Source: Oidiodendron maius Zn (lineage: Eukaryota > Ascomycota > Leotiomycetes > Myxotrichaceae). From it: 64,000 bases of DNA. Below, piece by piece: positions 1 through 12,729 of the stretch (positions are counted from its first letter, which is position 1; each line of letters begins with the position of its first letter). The position numbers and the translations under genes are program-made. The notes beneath the pieces were generated by a model. The model worked only from the letters and a program-made list of their open reading frames with translations. It made no database searches and was not told where the DNA came from. Location: positions 62,001 through 126,000 of the forward strand of contig KN832891.1 of NCBI GenBank assembly GCA_000827325.1. Reading direction: 5' to 3'.

Positions 1-1115
1 CCTCAGTATCTATGTCTGTTCGATACTCAATTTAAGAATTTGAGTGTCTTAGCATGCCTCAGCCTATCAGCCACTCTCCTGATCTGCTGTGTGTATGTAG
101 TAGAGGATAATCAATACAGTAATATATCGATAGACTTGGACAAGAGTTATACGACCAGCAAGTCCATTTGGAAGGGTTTCAGACAAACCCGCCGTCTTTT
201 CAATGAGGTAGTTAACATTCCAAAACAGATTGTGAATATATACATAGTGCATTTCTTTGTTTGGATCGGCTGGTATCCTTACCTTCTCTACGCCACAACG
301 TAAGTGCTATCAGCCTACAAGCAGTCAAACTACTCTTTAAATATATCATCCTCATCTACTAACTTTTTATTTCATTTATAGGTACATTAGTGAAATTTGT
401 AAGTAAGGAATGAGCTCCTTGTCGTTTGTAGTGCTAACTGGACTGAACTTTATTAGACATTGTCGAAAAACCGGTCACAACACACTCTATACCCGATATG
501 ACGCAAGATGCCATGTGGGAACATGCCACCAGAGTGGGATCTCTTGCTCTGCTTATTTCTTCGACCACCTCTCTCCTCGCAGCTATACTGCTTCCATGCC
601 TTATACAACCGTCGCCGTCAAAATTGGCGTCTGGATACAGGAATGCAGCGGATCGCAGAAATTGGAACGACTTCAATGTTTCTTGGTTATCTATGCGACG
701 TCTGTGGGTCATATCGAGTCTTCTGTTCGCCATTTCTATGTTTAGCACCATATTTATATCGTCCACCTTCGGTACAATTATCCTCTTCGGAATCGTTGGA
801 ATTAGTTGGGCAGTTGCGTCATGGATCCCATACACGTTCCTCAGTCTTGAGATATCTAATGGTTACACTTCTCCCCGAATACAGGGCAGGTTATTCAAGC
901 GCAACGAGGGTCAGGTAGGAGTCATACTTGGTTTGCATAATATTGCAATTTGTGTACCTCAGATCATAATATCACTTGGTAGTAGCTTTCTTTGGAAAAC
1001 ACAAGAAGACAGCCCCCAACCTAACGCAGATACTACTAGCTGGGTATTAAGAATTGGTGGCGCTGGAGCACTTGTAGCTTCTTGGCTAATAATAAAAAAT
1101 ATTCAAGACCCTTGA
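1..1115 (+). CDS. Sucrose/alpha-glucoside H+ symporter (GPH/SUT-type MFS), 3' part
   Basis: Membrane symporter that would import sucrose or other alpha-glucosides with protons. The reading frame is open from base 1, so the start and N-terminal half lie outside the window. Exons read as 1-299, 382-398 (a 17-nt micro-exon) and 457-1115, with introns 300-381 and 399-456 that both start GTAAGT. Spliced in phase they give a continuous protein through the seam Y-I-S-E-I-Y-I-V-E-K. Family hallmarks are FDTQFKNL at the start, the amphipathic FFVWIGWYPYLLY segment, and the last hydrophobic segments, which end with KNIQDP. Known relatives are S. pombe Sut1-type and plant SUT carriers. It is followed by a RIP-mutated retrotransposon. 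Substrate cannot be read from sequence. Confidence 0.8.
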
Positions 1116-1399
1116 ATTTAATGAAATTTGTTGAGAGAACAGGCGATCTAGTCAGGGGTTGAAGGGATACCTCACGAAGTATGCTTAGAAGCGCCCTATA
1201 TGTGATATTGAGCTAACCAATGCAGTCGAGCCTAGGGAGATTAAACGATCAAAGAATGTCACTCTATTAGACAAGGCACTAGTGCTATAGACTTCTACTA
1301 GATTTGACCCTGTACCTCAATCCTCGTTTATATACTTTCTATAAACAGTAGTACTTCTACTACTATTTATTTCTTTACTCTTTAGTTTATTCTTTTAGT
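1116..1399. other. Gene-free flank between symporter and retrotransposon
   Basis: I see no gene here. It is the 3' flank of the symporter gene, becoming AT-rich toward the retrotransposon. TAAGA at 1400-1404 is the left copy of the target duplication. Confidence 0.6.
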
Positions 1400-1404
1400 T
1401 AAGA

Positions 1405-1649
1405 TCTTGAACAGAGGCAATATAGGTGCACAGGTCGTAGTCAGGAATCAAGGTGAAACTCAGTTATATTGGCTATTGTATGATGCAGAGACAACTAAGG
1501 GGTTTAGACTACAGAGCATAACGCTTATTATAAGCCTGCTTATATAGCAGCATGTATAAGCCATTACGACTATGCAGTCGTATGCTATTGTGTATATTGC
1601 CACTGCTTCTGAGACATCGTAATATATATACTTTAAGCCCTAGTCAATA
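1405..1649 (-). repeat. Left LTR (3' LTR of the copia-type element)
   Basis: 245 bp, starting TCTTGAACAGAGG and ending GTCAATA on the plus strand. It matches the right LTR at 11152-11396 along its whole length, differing mostly by C/T and G/A transitions. The internal bases next to it, CTCCCCTAG on the plus strand, give a purine-rich tract AGGGGAG on the element's sense strand, as expected for a polypurine tract. Confidence 0.85.
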
Positions 1650-4600
1650 CTCCCCTAGCTGAATATATATATTTGAGTAAAAACACCTTGAATACCCTCC
1701 TTATTTGACCTCCTTCACTAGCATCAGGAGTCTTATAAACCTTGTATATGCTAGTGATTTCAGGACCTTAGTTAGGCCATCAGCTGGTATATAGTCTGTA
1801 GGTATATAGGCTAGTTATAGCCTACCCTCTTCGACTTCCTGGTGTATCAGGTGGTATCGGACAGCTATATGCTTGCTTCCGCAATAAAAGGTAGGGTTCT
1901 TAGCTAATAAGAGTATACCCTAGTTGTCCCTATATAGAGTAATAGGGTCTAAGTTCTAACCCTTATATTCTAATCCCTCTAGAAGGTATTGAATCCAGGC
2001 TCCCTCTTTAGCTGATTCTAATATAGCTATATACTTAGCCTCTATACTAGACTAAGCAACTACTAACTGTCGCTTCAATTACTATAATACTAGCCCTCCT
2101 GCTATAAAACTTATATATCCACTAGTTAATCTATATATATTATAGTCTCTAGTATAATCAGAGTCTATATATAGCCTGATATCTAGTCCCTATATACCTC
2201 TATAGGTGATACTATATATTATAGTCCCCTTAAGATATTGTAGAACCCTTCTAGCTGATCTAATATAAGCTAGTACTGGATTAACTAGGAACTATAATAA
2301 TATAGAGGCTATAAATACAATATTATACCTTGTTTAAGTAGCTAGATAGTTGATTTGCTTAATCAGAGACTGATAGAGCTTGATTTAATCCTTGAAGGCT
2401 ATTCCCTAGTAAGGGACTAGCGATTTGCTAGCTCCTGGATCAAGGGGTATTGATATAGCTTTATATTCTAGTATACTATACTAATCTAGAGTCTTGTATA
2501 TATATATATCCTAATAGAGAGTAATCTAGTACCTTTATCTATTCTATATAAACCTAACCTCTAAGAAGTATTAGTACTAGTCTAGATCCTTTATATTAAA
2601 GACCTCTAATAGCTACTACTTTAGTTTCTTAAGCTCCTTCTCTTATAGTCTAATTAGTAGGAAATTATCTATATATATAATGATTATTAAGCCTATATTA
2701 GTATATTAATATATATATTGATTTATAACTAAAGGTAGGTATTCTAGCCTTTTAAGTACTGCTTTTAGGGTAAGTTGCTAGAGTCTAGATAACTGTTTTA
2801 GACTATATAAAGCCTTTTAGAGTAATAGAGCTATCTTCTCTAGTTTAAATATATTAGGGAATAGCTTCTAGCTATTAGGTAGGTTAATATAAACCTCTTT
2901 ATTAATATTACTATATAGAAAGACTAATTTAATATCTATCTAATTGACTATCTAGTTATTTACTATTACTAGCCTTAAAATAATCCTCTAGATAGCTATA
3001 TATATAATACTAGTAAAGATTTAATTATAATCTAGGCTATATTATTATTTATAGCCTTTAACTATCTAGTATACTTTATACTAGATAATCTAGTTATTAG
3101 TACTATACTTAATCTTAAATACCTATTTAGTACCTAGAGGCTTTTTACTCTAGACTTTAAGGCAGCCTTTACTAACTAATATAGCTCTCTAGGTCTTATT
3201 TTTAATTAAGGACCTTAGCTCTATATATATAGCTTCTAGCTACTCTAGCTAGTTAAGTAAGTCTTTAGCTTTCTAGAGTATTTTTAGTTCCTTATAGTCT
3301 ATAATAGCTATTATATATCTATTAATCTATATAGCTAGTAAAGTAGTTATAAATAGAGCTAGATTACTCTAAGTATATAATTAAGTAATCTATTAGTTTA
3401 AGAGATCTAGAGGAGGCTAGTCCTAGCTACTCTAAAGTATCTTCTTACTCCCCTAACTAGACTCCTCTTGATTAATTTGATTAAATAGTCCTATCTAACT
3501 AGATATCTCTAAATCTAGTTAAATAGTTAGTAGTTCTAAAGCTTTTAGCTTATTCTTTAATCCTTTTAGTTAACCTCTTTCTCTAGATATAGATACTAGA
3601 TTAGAATTACTATTACTATCCTTCTATTCTATCTCTATATTAATTACTATAATCAAGAAAGGGTTATACTCTTAATCAAGACTACTATCTTTCTTTTAGC
3701 TAGTAGCTTTAGAGATATATCTAATTTCCTTTAGTAGCTAGATTAAATTATCTATATTTTTAAGGGTTTCTAGATCTTCTAGAGACTCTAATTTATCAAA
3801 TATATAGTATAATAATTATATAATCTTTTAAGTCTTATCTAGAAGATAGATATAGTATATCTTATTCCCCTTAAACCCTACTAGATAGCCTTTCTTAGTA
3901 TAAGAGGCTAGCTTTATACTCTTAATCTGTCTCTCTTTAAGGATATTTATATATACCTTATAGTCTAAGATATATAAGTAGCTGATATCTAGTAGATAGT
4001 TAGTATCTTATAGTCCTAGTTTAATCTAGTGTTTAAATACTTTAGCTAGAGTTATCTTATTAAGTAATAAAGTAATAATATAATTTATAATATATACTAT
4101 ATCTAATAGTATTTTAGGCTATAACTCTAGTAGTAAGTTAGAGTCCTTAATAGTATTCCTTACTTTACTAAATATTTTATAGTTTATATACTTTATAATA
4201 CTATTCTATTCTAGTATATAGAGAGTAGTAATCTTAGATAGTATACTATACTTCTTTAGATACTAGACTAGCTTATATCTACTATACTCCTTATCTCTAT
4301 TAATCTAATATACCTTTATAGTAGTATTCTACTATATCTTAACTAGTTAATTAAAATATAGAATTGAATAATATATATTACCCTTATTCTTATAGGACTA
4401 GGCTTATCTAGTATATATTATATTATCTATAAATAGACTAGCTTATATATAGCTATTATAGCTAACTAGTAATATTTTCTTAATATTAATATATACTAAC
4501 TAAAATTTTTCGCGATTTTAATTTATACCCTATATTCAACCTTAAACCTCAATATAAAATTAAATAACTACAAAATCTGGAACTAGCAACCCTGGTTCTA

Positions 4601-4784
4601 CTACCCTTCAAGTCACCTATATCCCTCTAGCGTTATAGCAGCTCCAATAGTAGTCGACAACGGATATACTAGTCTTAAGCAAAGCGTATACCACCTACTA
4701 GCAGGTACAAGTATATATATACAGACCTAGCAAAGTAGCAGCAATAAGGGAGAAGGGGGGCTAGAGGGTAATTACAAGGATCTC

Positions 4785-6120
4785 TTGCAACCATTCAAAG
4801 ACTATATAATACCAGATAAAGAGGAGGGCTTTATTGTGATACTAAGGAAGGTCCTTGCAATATATCAAAACACGCTAGGAACCAGCACTACAACAGAGTT
4901 AAACAACCTGCAAACCACTATCGAGACACTAGCAAAAACGGTTAAGGAGGCCCTATCGGGGCCTAAGAATATATCCAAGAAGATATAGGCAGCAGTAGCA
5001 AAGGGGGTATACGGTACCAGCAAGGGAGCAGCATACACGCTAAAGGTAGTTATCCCAGAGCGACAAACCCGGGAAATTGTAGTACAAGCTCCAGGGCAGA
5101 GCAAAGACCTGGCTAAAAGAACACCTGCTCAAGTAGTCAAGGCAGTCAATAAGGCACTAGGAGGGGACAGTATAGTAGCAGCAAGGAGAATACAGAGCAG
5201 CAATATAGTCCTAACATTTATAGGAAACATAGAAGGCTTTACCAAGAAGACAGTATAGGTAGCAACTATATTTGGAGTGCAGGTACAGGTGAAACGCAGG
5301 GAGTTCGCAGTTATAGTAAAGGGAATAGCAGCCTCTAGACTATACAATATCCATAATCCAGCAGAGCTCCTTATTAAACTAAAGAAACATACACCTAGTA
5401 TCATCTAGTACAAAATACAGCTCCCTAAAACCCTTTATAGGCTATTCGCTGATATAGTCCTATATATAAGCAGTATAGTCGCCACTCAGGAGGCTTGCTA
5501 AAAAGGTGTTATATTCAAGGCCCAAATTTTTAACGTTAAACCCTACTATATAGAAGTACAGGTAAGGCAATGCTTTAGGTACCACACCTTCAGGTATATC
5601 GGACAGTACTACACCAAACAGGCTAGGTACAGCCACTGCGCCTATACAGTATATAAAGGGGGAAAAGCCAACTGCCTAGAGAAGGAAGACAGCAGTAAGA
5701 AGAGGTACATCAACTATAGAGGAGCTTATACTGCATAGGACCAGGACTGCCCTGCTGCCAAGCAGGAGAGTAGTAGAGCCCACCAGGCATACCTACACCA
5801 GCCACTCTAGTTTGAGGTTACCCAGGGAAACAGCAGCAGCAACACAGGCAATACACCAGCCCCACAACTAGAAGAAGATATAGACAACTTCCATCTAGTT
5901 ATATACAAAAGACCACTACAGCCAGGGAGCTCCTAGCATACCCCTAGCCAGCCAGCAGCTAAGAGAGGAAGACCCCCAGGAACCGTCCAGGTAGCAAAGA
6001 TATATCAAGATATCGCAATGTTTGCCCGGCAAGGCTATAGTATAAGTACAGCAAGGACCCAGGGAATACAAAGCACCCAAGACACTACAGTAAGCAGCTC
6101 CAACCCCTTCCAATAATACT
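4785..6120 (+). pseudogene. LINE ORF1 (gag-like, zinc-knuckle) relic
   Basis: Nucleic-acid-binding ORF1 of the LINE. The N-terminal piece MQPFKDYIIPDKEEGF is open for 67 codons before TAG. Further on, knuckle-like cysteines and histidines can be followed: Q-C-F-R-Y-H-T-F-R-Y near 5565, S-H-C-A-Y near 5635 and D-C-P-A-A near 5747, matching the ORF1 triple-knuckle layout of Tad1-like elements. Several expected Cys codons are now Tyr (TGT to TAT). Not functional. Confidence 0.7.
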
Positions 6121-9100
6121 ATCGGTAGTATACTGGAACACAGGAAAGAACCAGGAGGCAGCACCAATTGCGCTAGGGGATCGCAGCAAGTACAACGTGA
6201 TAGCTATACAGGAACCAGCTAGGAGCTCAGGAACCAGATAACTCTACTACCCAGCCAACAGCAAATACCACCTAGTCTATAGAGGCAACAGCCAGGCAGC
6301 GCTATACATCCATAAACGCCACAGGATCACAGGGTAGTCGCAGGCTACAGGGATAAACTAGTATAGGGTCACCTTCAAGGATAGGCCTGAACCACTAACA
6401 ATATAGTCAATATACTCACCATATAAGGGACTAGACTAGCAGAGCCCTCTCCAGATACTCCCTGAAAGACCGCCAGAGGGTCGCCACCTAGTAGTCGGCA
6501 ATATAAACCTCTACTACCTACAATAGGATAGAGAAGGGAGAACCTCACAATATACAGAAGTGCTCCTTTTAATGATATAACACTAGAACCTTATACTAGC
6601 TATACTATAAGGAGAACCTACTAGACGGAGAAATACAGAGTACAGAGAGGATAAAGACAGAATATTAGACCTTATATAGTATATAGAGACGCTACAGGTA
6701 TACTATAAGGGGGGCCTAGACTATACTAGATCAGACTATATAGCCCAACTTATACAAGTTAAAAGCATATAGCACTAGCAACCCCCTAGTATACTACTAG
6801 GGTAGTTATAGATAAAGATAGACAAAGACCTAATAGTAACAGAAGCAAAAACCCTAAAAATACCCCTCCCTATCAGCTCTCTAGAAGCCCTCGATCATAC
6901 AACCAATCAGCTTATATAGCAGCTCTAGAGAATTGCTAACGTTTCAACCCTATAGTATAAGACTAGCTATAGTCAAGGTGAACTATAGTAGAACAAGGAA
7001 GTAGACAAGGTAGTAGTAGAGGTATCAGCAGTATAATACAGCTACTATATAGTAGTATCACAATATATATAGATAAAGCTTCAAGAAGCCACCTAGAAAC
7101 AAAGGCAGGTGATCCAAGAAGTATAAACAAGGTATTAGAGACTGGCCCTTGCTAGGGCCTTGAAGCAGCCAAAGACCCTTTAGAAACTCCAACAGTAGAT
7201 ATAACTAAGAAGTCATACCCCTTAAGAGCCACCAATAATACCGCTACTATATCGAAGCAAGGATACCCTTTAGTTAGCATTTACCTATAAAGAAAAGAGT
7301 GAAACCTTAGCAGGGAGGTTCTTCCCTAGCAGTAAAGCAGACCTCTAGGATATCAAGGACACTACCTAGAAAGAGGCTTCAACCTAGTAGCGATTCCCTA
7401 TTAAAAAGGTAGTTACTGTAGAGGAAATAGAGGAAAGACTTAAGTAGGGAGCCTAGAAAGCACCAGGACTAAGTAACAACCTCCTAGCAGGGTTCCTAAA
7501 GGTATATAGCAGACCCCTCTCAACAATTCTTGTAGCTATAACCCAAGCTAGCTTTAATCTTGAATACTTCCTGAAGCAGTTCTATAGTATAGGAGTAGTA
7601 GTCCTTAAGAAACTAGGCAAGACACTAATATAGCAACAAATAGCTAGAGGCTAGAGACTAATCTCTCTACTAAATACAGTTAGAAAACTTATTAAAGGGG
7701 TAATAGGGAGTCGAATTACAGATATAGTAGAGTTATAGCAACTACTACTAGAGAATCAAACAGAGAACAGAAAAGGGTAGTCTATAGAACTTGCTATATA
7801 CCTAGTTACTAAAGCAGTACAGATAGCCTAGAGCTATAGAGTAGTAGCCTTACTACTCTAGCTTGATATTAAAGGAGCTTTTAATATAGTCAACTATACT
7901 AGGCTTCTAGATACCCTATATAAACAGGGCTTCCTAATATAGGTGATAAGGTAGACTAACAGCTACCTTAAAGTATACTCTATAAAGCTTATATTTAACA
8001 GTAAAGCATCAGAGCTAATATAGATCAAGGTAGGGGTCCTATAGGGATCCCCTTTATTACTAATCCTATTCCTGCTCTATATAGCCTTGCTCTATAAAGC
8101 CCTAGAGAAGCATGGAAACCTAACAATTATAGGATTTGCAGATAATATAAACCTCCTAGTAGCTAGCTATAATGTCCAGGAGAACTACTAGCAACTTAAG
8201 GGTATATTTAAGGTCTATAAATACTAGACCAAAACAAGAGATATAGAGTTTACTCTTTAAAAGAGTAAACTTATATACTTTATCTAGAAGTATATAGGGT
8301 TCTTGAAGGTAGTTTGTCTAGCAGGATATATAATCAACCTAGTAGAGTCAGTCTGATTCCTTGGAGTCTAGCTAGATAGGAAGCTCCAGTAGAGTCACTA
8401 CCTAAAAGAAGTCAAGAAGAAGCTAGCTATCTAGAAGCTTGTATTTATAAAGCTTGTAGTATCAGTCTAGGGATATAGCCTAGCCTATATAAAAGAAATC
8501 TATACCAAGGTAATAAGGGCAATAATAGTATATAGAGTATCTATATAATATAAACCTAGTAAGGCAGGGGTGAACCCTAAGGGTATCGCTAACCACTTTA
8601 GTATAGTATAGTCTAACTGCCTCTATATAGTAACTAGAGGATATTATATAACCTAGATTCAATACCTTAAGGTTAAAGCAGCTACTCTATTAATCTATAT
8701 ATACCTTAATAAAAGAGTTATAGAATTTAAGTCAAGGCTTAAATATATAGGTATAGCCAAGAAGATATATAGCACCTATACTATAGTAACAACCTACCTC
8801 TAACAGTAGAGGATAAGAATCAGGCTAGTAGGACTGCAACTTCTACTTAAGGGAGGAGAACAGAAGGCAAAGTAGGTAAGTAGATAGTATACTAAAGGGG
8901 AGCTGATAATAGATAAAGCAGTAAAGAGGGACTAGAGACTATAGTAGGAAGGTAAGGTCGAGATACAGGCAAGGTCCTAGAGAGGACCTAGTATAAAACT
9001 AGTAGATATAGACCCTGAATTTAAAGGGAAGAAAGTACTCCAGAAATACTAGAGCCTCAAGAAGTATAAAAGCTCCCTTCTTATATAGATCTATATAGGT

Positions 9101-9500
9101 AAGATAGGGCTTCAAGTATTCCTGTTCTAGTAAAGGGTCCTAGAAGTGAATATACTGCTCTATCACTATAGTATTATAGGGGAAACGCTAGCCTATATAG
9201 TCCTCTATTACCTAGAACTACAATAAGAGAGAGAGGAGCTCTAGAGAGCCCTTCTGCTATACCCCCTTTAAACTACCTATGACTTTATAGCAGTAACAGT
9301 AGACCCAGCCTGTACAGGGATAGTAGTAAGGTAGCTGCTAGCTACCGGCCGCCTCCCTGAGTTCCAGCAAGCCTATAGGTATATAGCAATCTAGGACTAG
9401 AAGGAGAAGAAGGAAGAAAGGGGGCTATAGAGGCTCCAGGTAGTATTATATAGTTGGTAGTAAGACTGGCTAAATAGTAGCAAGGACTAGGTAAAGACGC
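6121..9500 (+). pseudogene. LINE ORF2 (endonuclease, reverse transcriptase) relic
   Basis: Degraded pol of the LINE. An APE-type endonuclease start, then reverse transcriptase blocks (G-I-K-G-A-F-N-like text near 7870, FADN near 8140), then a C-terminal domain can be followed with TAG codons standing for Gln or Trp. No long open frame remains. Confidence 0.65.
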
Positions 9501-11132
9501 TTCATATATATAGGGGCTAATATATAAGGGTTTTGTCTAGCCCTAAGGGGTATAGTTTACCTTATGATATTTCTAGTAGAGGTTCTATAGCTAGATAGCT
9601 AAACAGAGTATTAATAATAAATAAATATATACTAACTTAAATATATTCTATTACTTTAGTTAAAGTATATATAATATATTCTAAATTAAATTAGCTATTT
9701 AGTATATATAGTATAGGTCTAGCTCTAGCTCTAATTAGCTAGCTTTAATCAATATTCCCTTTATTATCTATACTATCTCTTTTATTCTATTAATTAAGGT
9801 ATATAGTAGATATCTATACTATAAGTCTAAGGGCTTTAGCTTTAAGCTTATTAAGCTTAATAATATATATATAAATATAGACTCTTTTACTATCTTTAGG
9901 AAGTGCTTTAACTTAGTAGTCTTAATTAGAGTTACTAGTTTATTATTACTAGTATAAAGGACTCTCTTCTTAAGGTAGCCTTCTCTAGTACTTTTTTTAA
10001 ATAGCTGTCTAGAGAATAGGTTAATTAGTATAAAGGGTAAGTATAATATATCCTTTAGCTCTAGTTTTAAAGGCTTGCTATTAATACCTTTAATCTCTAT
10101 TCTAATTATACTACTATCTAGTAGTTTAATAGATCTATTAGCTGTTAATATAGTTAGTAAAGACCTATTGTTTAGAGTATATAACTTAAAGTTAGTATAT
10201 ATATATATAATATATAATACTATACTATTATTAAAGCACTAGAAGTATTAGTCTAGCCTTGATTTAATTGAAAGGGCTATTACTAAGAGTACTAGAGTAT
10301 TATCCTTATTATTATCCTTTTTCTTCTAGCTCTTACTCTTAGAGGGTCTTAGTTTAAAGTGCTTTATCTAGCAGCTATTATTATAGTAGCTATTCTTTTT
10401 ATAATAGCTATATTTAACTATCTTTTTATTCTTACTACCTTTATATCCTTTATATCCCTTATATCCCTTATTAATAGCTAACTTTCTACTATATAGTATA
10501 GTTGTTGGTTTTTTAGCTTTCTGGGATTTGTCTAGGATATTAGCTATTAGATCTAGTAGTATTAGTGATATTTTATATATATTAGACCTTTATTAGTCTA
10601 CCTATATAGAGTATTATATATCTAGAAATATAATGAAGTTAATTATATAAACCTCCTCTAGTAAAGATAGTCTAATTATATCAAGCTTTGATTTAAGGGC
10701 CTTATATTAGTTAATAAATATACTAATCAAGTTATAGTATTTAACCCTTAAGGTATTATATTTAGTCAAATGCTTATACTTAAGGTTCTATCTAGTTAAG
10801 GTATACCTCTAGTCAAGTAAATATATTATTTTAGCTGGATCTATAACCCCCTTAAGCCCTATAGCTAGTTTAGAGTAAACTAACCCTTTAATTAATATTA
10901 TATATATTATTCTCTAGTAGTTGACTTTATCTGATTTAGATATAGTTAACCCCTTTATAATAAACTTGGCTAGTCCTTTCAAGCCTAGAAATAGGGTTAT
11001 ATTATCCTTCTAGTCCTTATAGTTATCTTTACTCTCTAGCTATATAGGCTTAGAGAGGAATATCAAGCTAGAACCTTGATTGGCTATAATCAAGTGATTT
11101 AAGTTGAATCTAGGTAATTCTGACTAACCTAA

Positions 11133-11151
11133 AGCAGCCAGGCTTATAACC
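11133..11151 (-). promoter_or_regulatory. Probable tRNA-iMet half-molecule primer binding site
   Basis: Directly inside the 5' LTR the plus strand reads GCAGCCAGGCTTATAACC, close to the GCAGGGCTCATAACC anticodon-loop end of initiator tRNA-Met if one allows one RIP-type C-to-T change. Drosophila copia and some fungal copia-type elements are primed by a 5' half of tRNA-iMet cut in the anticodon loop. The match is seen in the sequence; the priming role is inference. Confidence 0.5.
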
Positions 11152-11396
11152 TCTTGAATAGAGGCAATATAGGTATATAGATTATAGTCAGGAATCAAGG
11201 TAAAACTTAGTTATATTAGCTATTATATAATATAGAGACAACTAAGGGGTTTAGACTACAGAGTATAACGCTTATTATAAGCCTGCTTATATAGCAGTAT
11301 ATATAAGCCATTACAACTATACAGTTGTATACTATTGTATATATTGCTACTGCTTCTAAGATATCGTGATATATATACTTTAAGCCCTAGTCAATA
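11152..11396 (-). repeat. Right LTR (5' LTR of the copia-type element)
   Basis: 245 bp, same length as the left LTR but much more C-to-T/G-to-A mutated; for example GTGCACAGGTCG in the left copy is GTATATAGATTA here. The first base after it is the TAAGA target duplication at 11397-11401. Confidence 0.85.
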
Positions 11397-11401
11397 TAAG
11401 A

Positions 11402-11760
11402 TAATTAATAATTAAATATACTTTTAAACTAAGATCTCTTTTTAGCTTAAGCTATTATATTAATAAAACTAAAATTTCTAGAGTTTAAGTTATTATTATT
11501 ATTTTAAATAATAGATTAATATATCTATAGCTTTAGCTAGCTAGTCTATAGTCTACTAATAATACTATAATATTAGTACTTTATAAGCTAAGTTTAAGGA
11601 ACTTAAAGTATTATCTTTATAAGTATATCTTTAAGAAATTAATTTTATCTAATATATAAGATATAGATAAGATCTTTGCTAGGTAAGGTATAGTACTATA
11701 GTCTATTGTTTAGTTATATCTACTAGGAAGAGAGTTATAGTAAGTAAGATGGATACTAGT
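11402..11760. other. AT-rich RIP-like spacer
   Basis: Strongly TA-rich, TAG-dense sequence outside the retrotransposon's target duplication. No coding frame or known family recognised; it is probably older repeat material hit by the same mutation process. Confidence 0.5.
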
Positions 11761-11914
11761 ATTAAGAGCGCTATAATAGAATTGGTTGAAGCCTGCTAGG
11801 AGATTGTTGAGCGTCCCAGGTTGGAAAATATCGCCCACTTGATAGTTTGTAACAGACAGGGGATAGGTGAGAGCCATGTTGAGGATTTATTCCAAGGCTT
11901 GGTGTGACGGCGGT

Positions 11915-12215
11915 GCTTCCGGAATAGGCATAGTCCATAGGTACTTCTTCCGGTCCAAGCCACTGTATCGCGTTATTTTCCATAGTAAATCTGGCCGGGA
12001 ACAAAAATTTCCAAAACAGGACAATGCGTTAAGGCTTCTTCCGACGTCTCGAGCGGGCTTTCCGTACGACAATTTCACTTCATACAGGGAATCGGAGGGC
12101 CTAGCGAACGGCCTTTTAATTTCATCGCGGGATATTCCGCCTCTTCAGCTATATTTGTGCTACATTGGCATGGTAGAGATACAGTAATACTCCTGCCTCT
12201 GAAGGTGCTAGAAGG
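11915..12215 (+). repeat. Dispersed repeat, block X copy 1
   Basis: Similar to 22090-22333: both begin GCTTCCGGAATAGG, share TTATTTTCCATAGTAAAT, the CAATGCGTTAAGG box, CGCGGGATATTCCG, GCTACATTGGC and end GAAGGTGCT. Copy 1 holds short insertions relative to copy 2. No coding assignment. Confidence 0.75.
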
Positions 12216-12729
12216 CGAAACAGAGGTGCATGCGCTTGTCCTTGATATGCCTTCGTAATCTCTAGCTACTATAGTAACTCTTACTTGACTTTGGACCCTG
12301 CTTAGAATTATGCTATTACTGATCTATCCCGGCAAAAGAAGTAGCGAGACGCGGGCAAAGCAGTTTCCATACGGATGCATGCACTGATGACTCTACTCAT
12401 GTCGTAATCCGCCCCAATATCTCGGCTGCTTTCATGAGCACTGTGAACTGAGAGTAACGCCTCCATTTACATTTGCAGCGGCAACCCCCCTTGTCAAAAC
12501 CATGATTATGGGGTAATTAAGAACATCCTGAGACATTCTAATCAATCTGTCGAGCCGGGTATAAAATCAACCTAGTACTGTATAACCGTAGAGCTCTTAC
12601 ATATATTCCGGTACTGAATTGCCAAAACTATTAAACAGTTTAAGTCCAACAGCACTCGTCGTTTGCTACGACCCTCCAGCTATATGTCCTTAGCTTCCAC
12701 TTCTGAGGCGGACTTTTAAATACTTCAAA

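Larger units (their letters stand above)
4502..9623 (+). mobile_element. Tad/I-type LINE inserted into the copia element, RIP-degraded
   Basis: A non-LTR retrotransposon of about 5.1 kb with a TAA-rich 3' tail (about 9612-9623). It is flanked by the same 14-bp sequence AATATATACTAACT at 4488-4501 and 9624-9637, a target-site duplication. ORF1 remains at about 4785-6120, with a CCHC-knuckle array at about 5565-5770. ORF2 begins about 6120 with endonuclease-like text (I-A-I-Q-E-P-A-R-S near 6205) and carries reverse transcriptase around 7440-8300, including F-A-D-N-I-N-L-L-V-A near 8135 (the FADD box with D changed to N by G-to-A). The C-terminal region reads R-L-P-E-F-Q-Q-A-Y-R near 9350. In-frame TAG codons are everywhere. 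Confidence 0.85.
1405..11396 (-). mobile_element. Copia-type LTR retrotransposon, RIP-destroyed, with nested LINE
   Basis: Complete element bounded by two 245-bp LTRs and flanked by TAAGA at 1400-1404 and 11397-11401. It lies in minus orientation (LTR 5' end TGTTGAC-like, 3' end TCAAGA). The minus strand at about 1970-2345 reads as a Ty1/copia RT-RNase H tail: N-Y-L-A-T, then R-V-L-Q-Y-L-K-G-T, then an S-S-I-E-A-K-Y-I-A-like motif equivalent to SSTEAEYVA. A CCHC-like knuckle followed by H-F-K-L-R-P lies at about 10340-10430 (gag). Nearly all Gln and Trp codons are now TAG, so nothing is translatable. The inner part is interrupted by a LINE at 4502-9623. The order LTR-gag-pol-LTR with RT/RNase H last fits copia. 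Confidence 0.85.

Noticed and set aside
1650-9600. Plus-strand and minus-strand short ORFs inside the TA-rich block (for example 5129-5404, 8480-8662)
   Set aside because: They are shadows within RIP-mutated transposons; composition and context show they are not genes.
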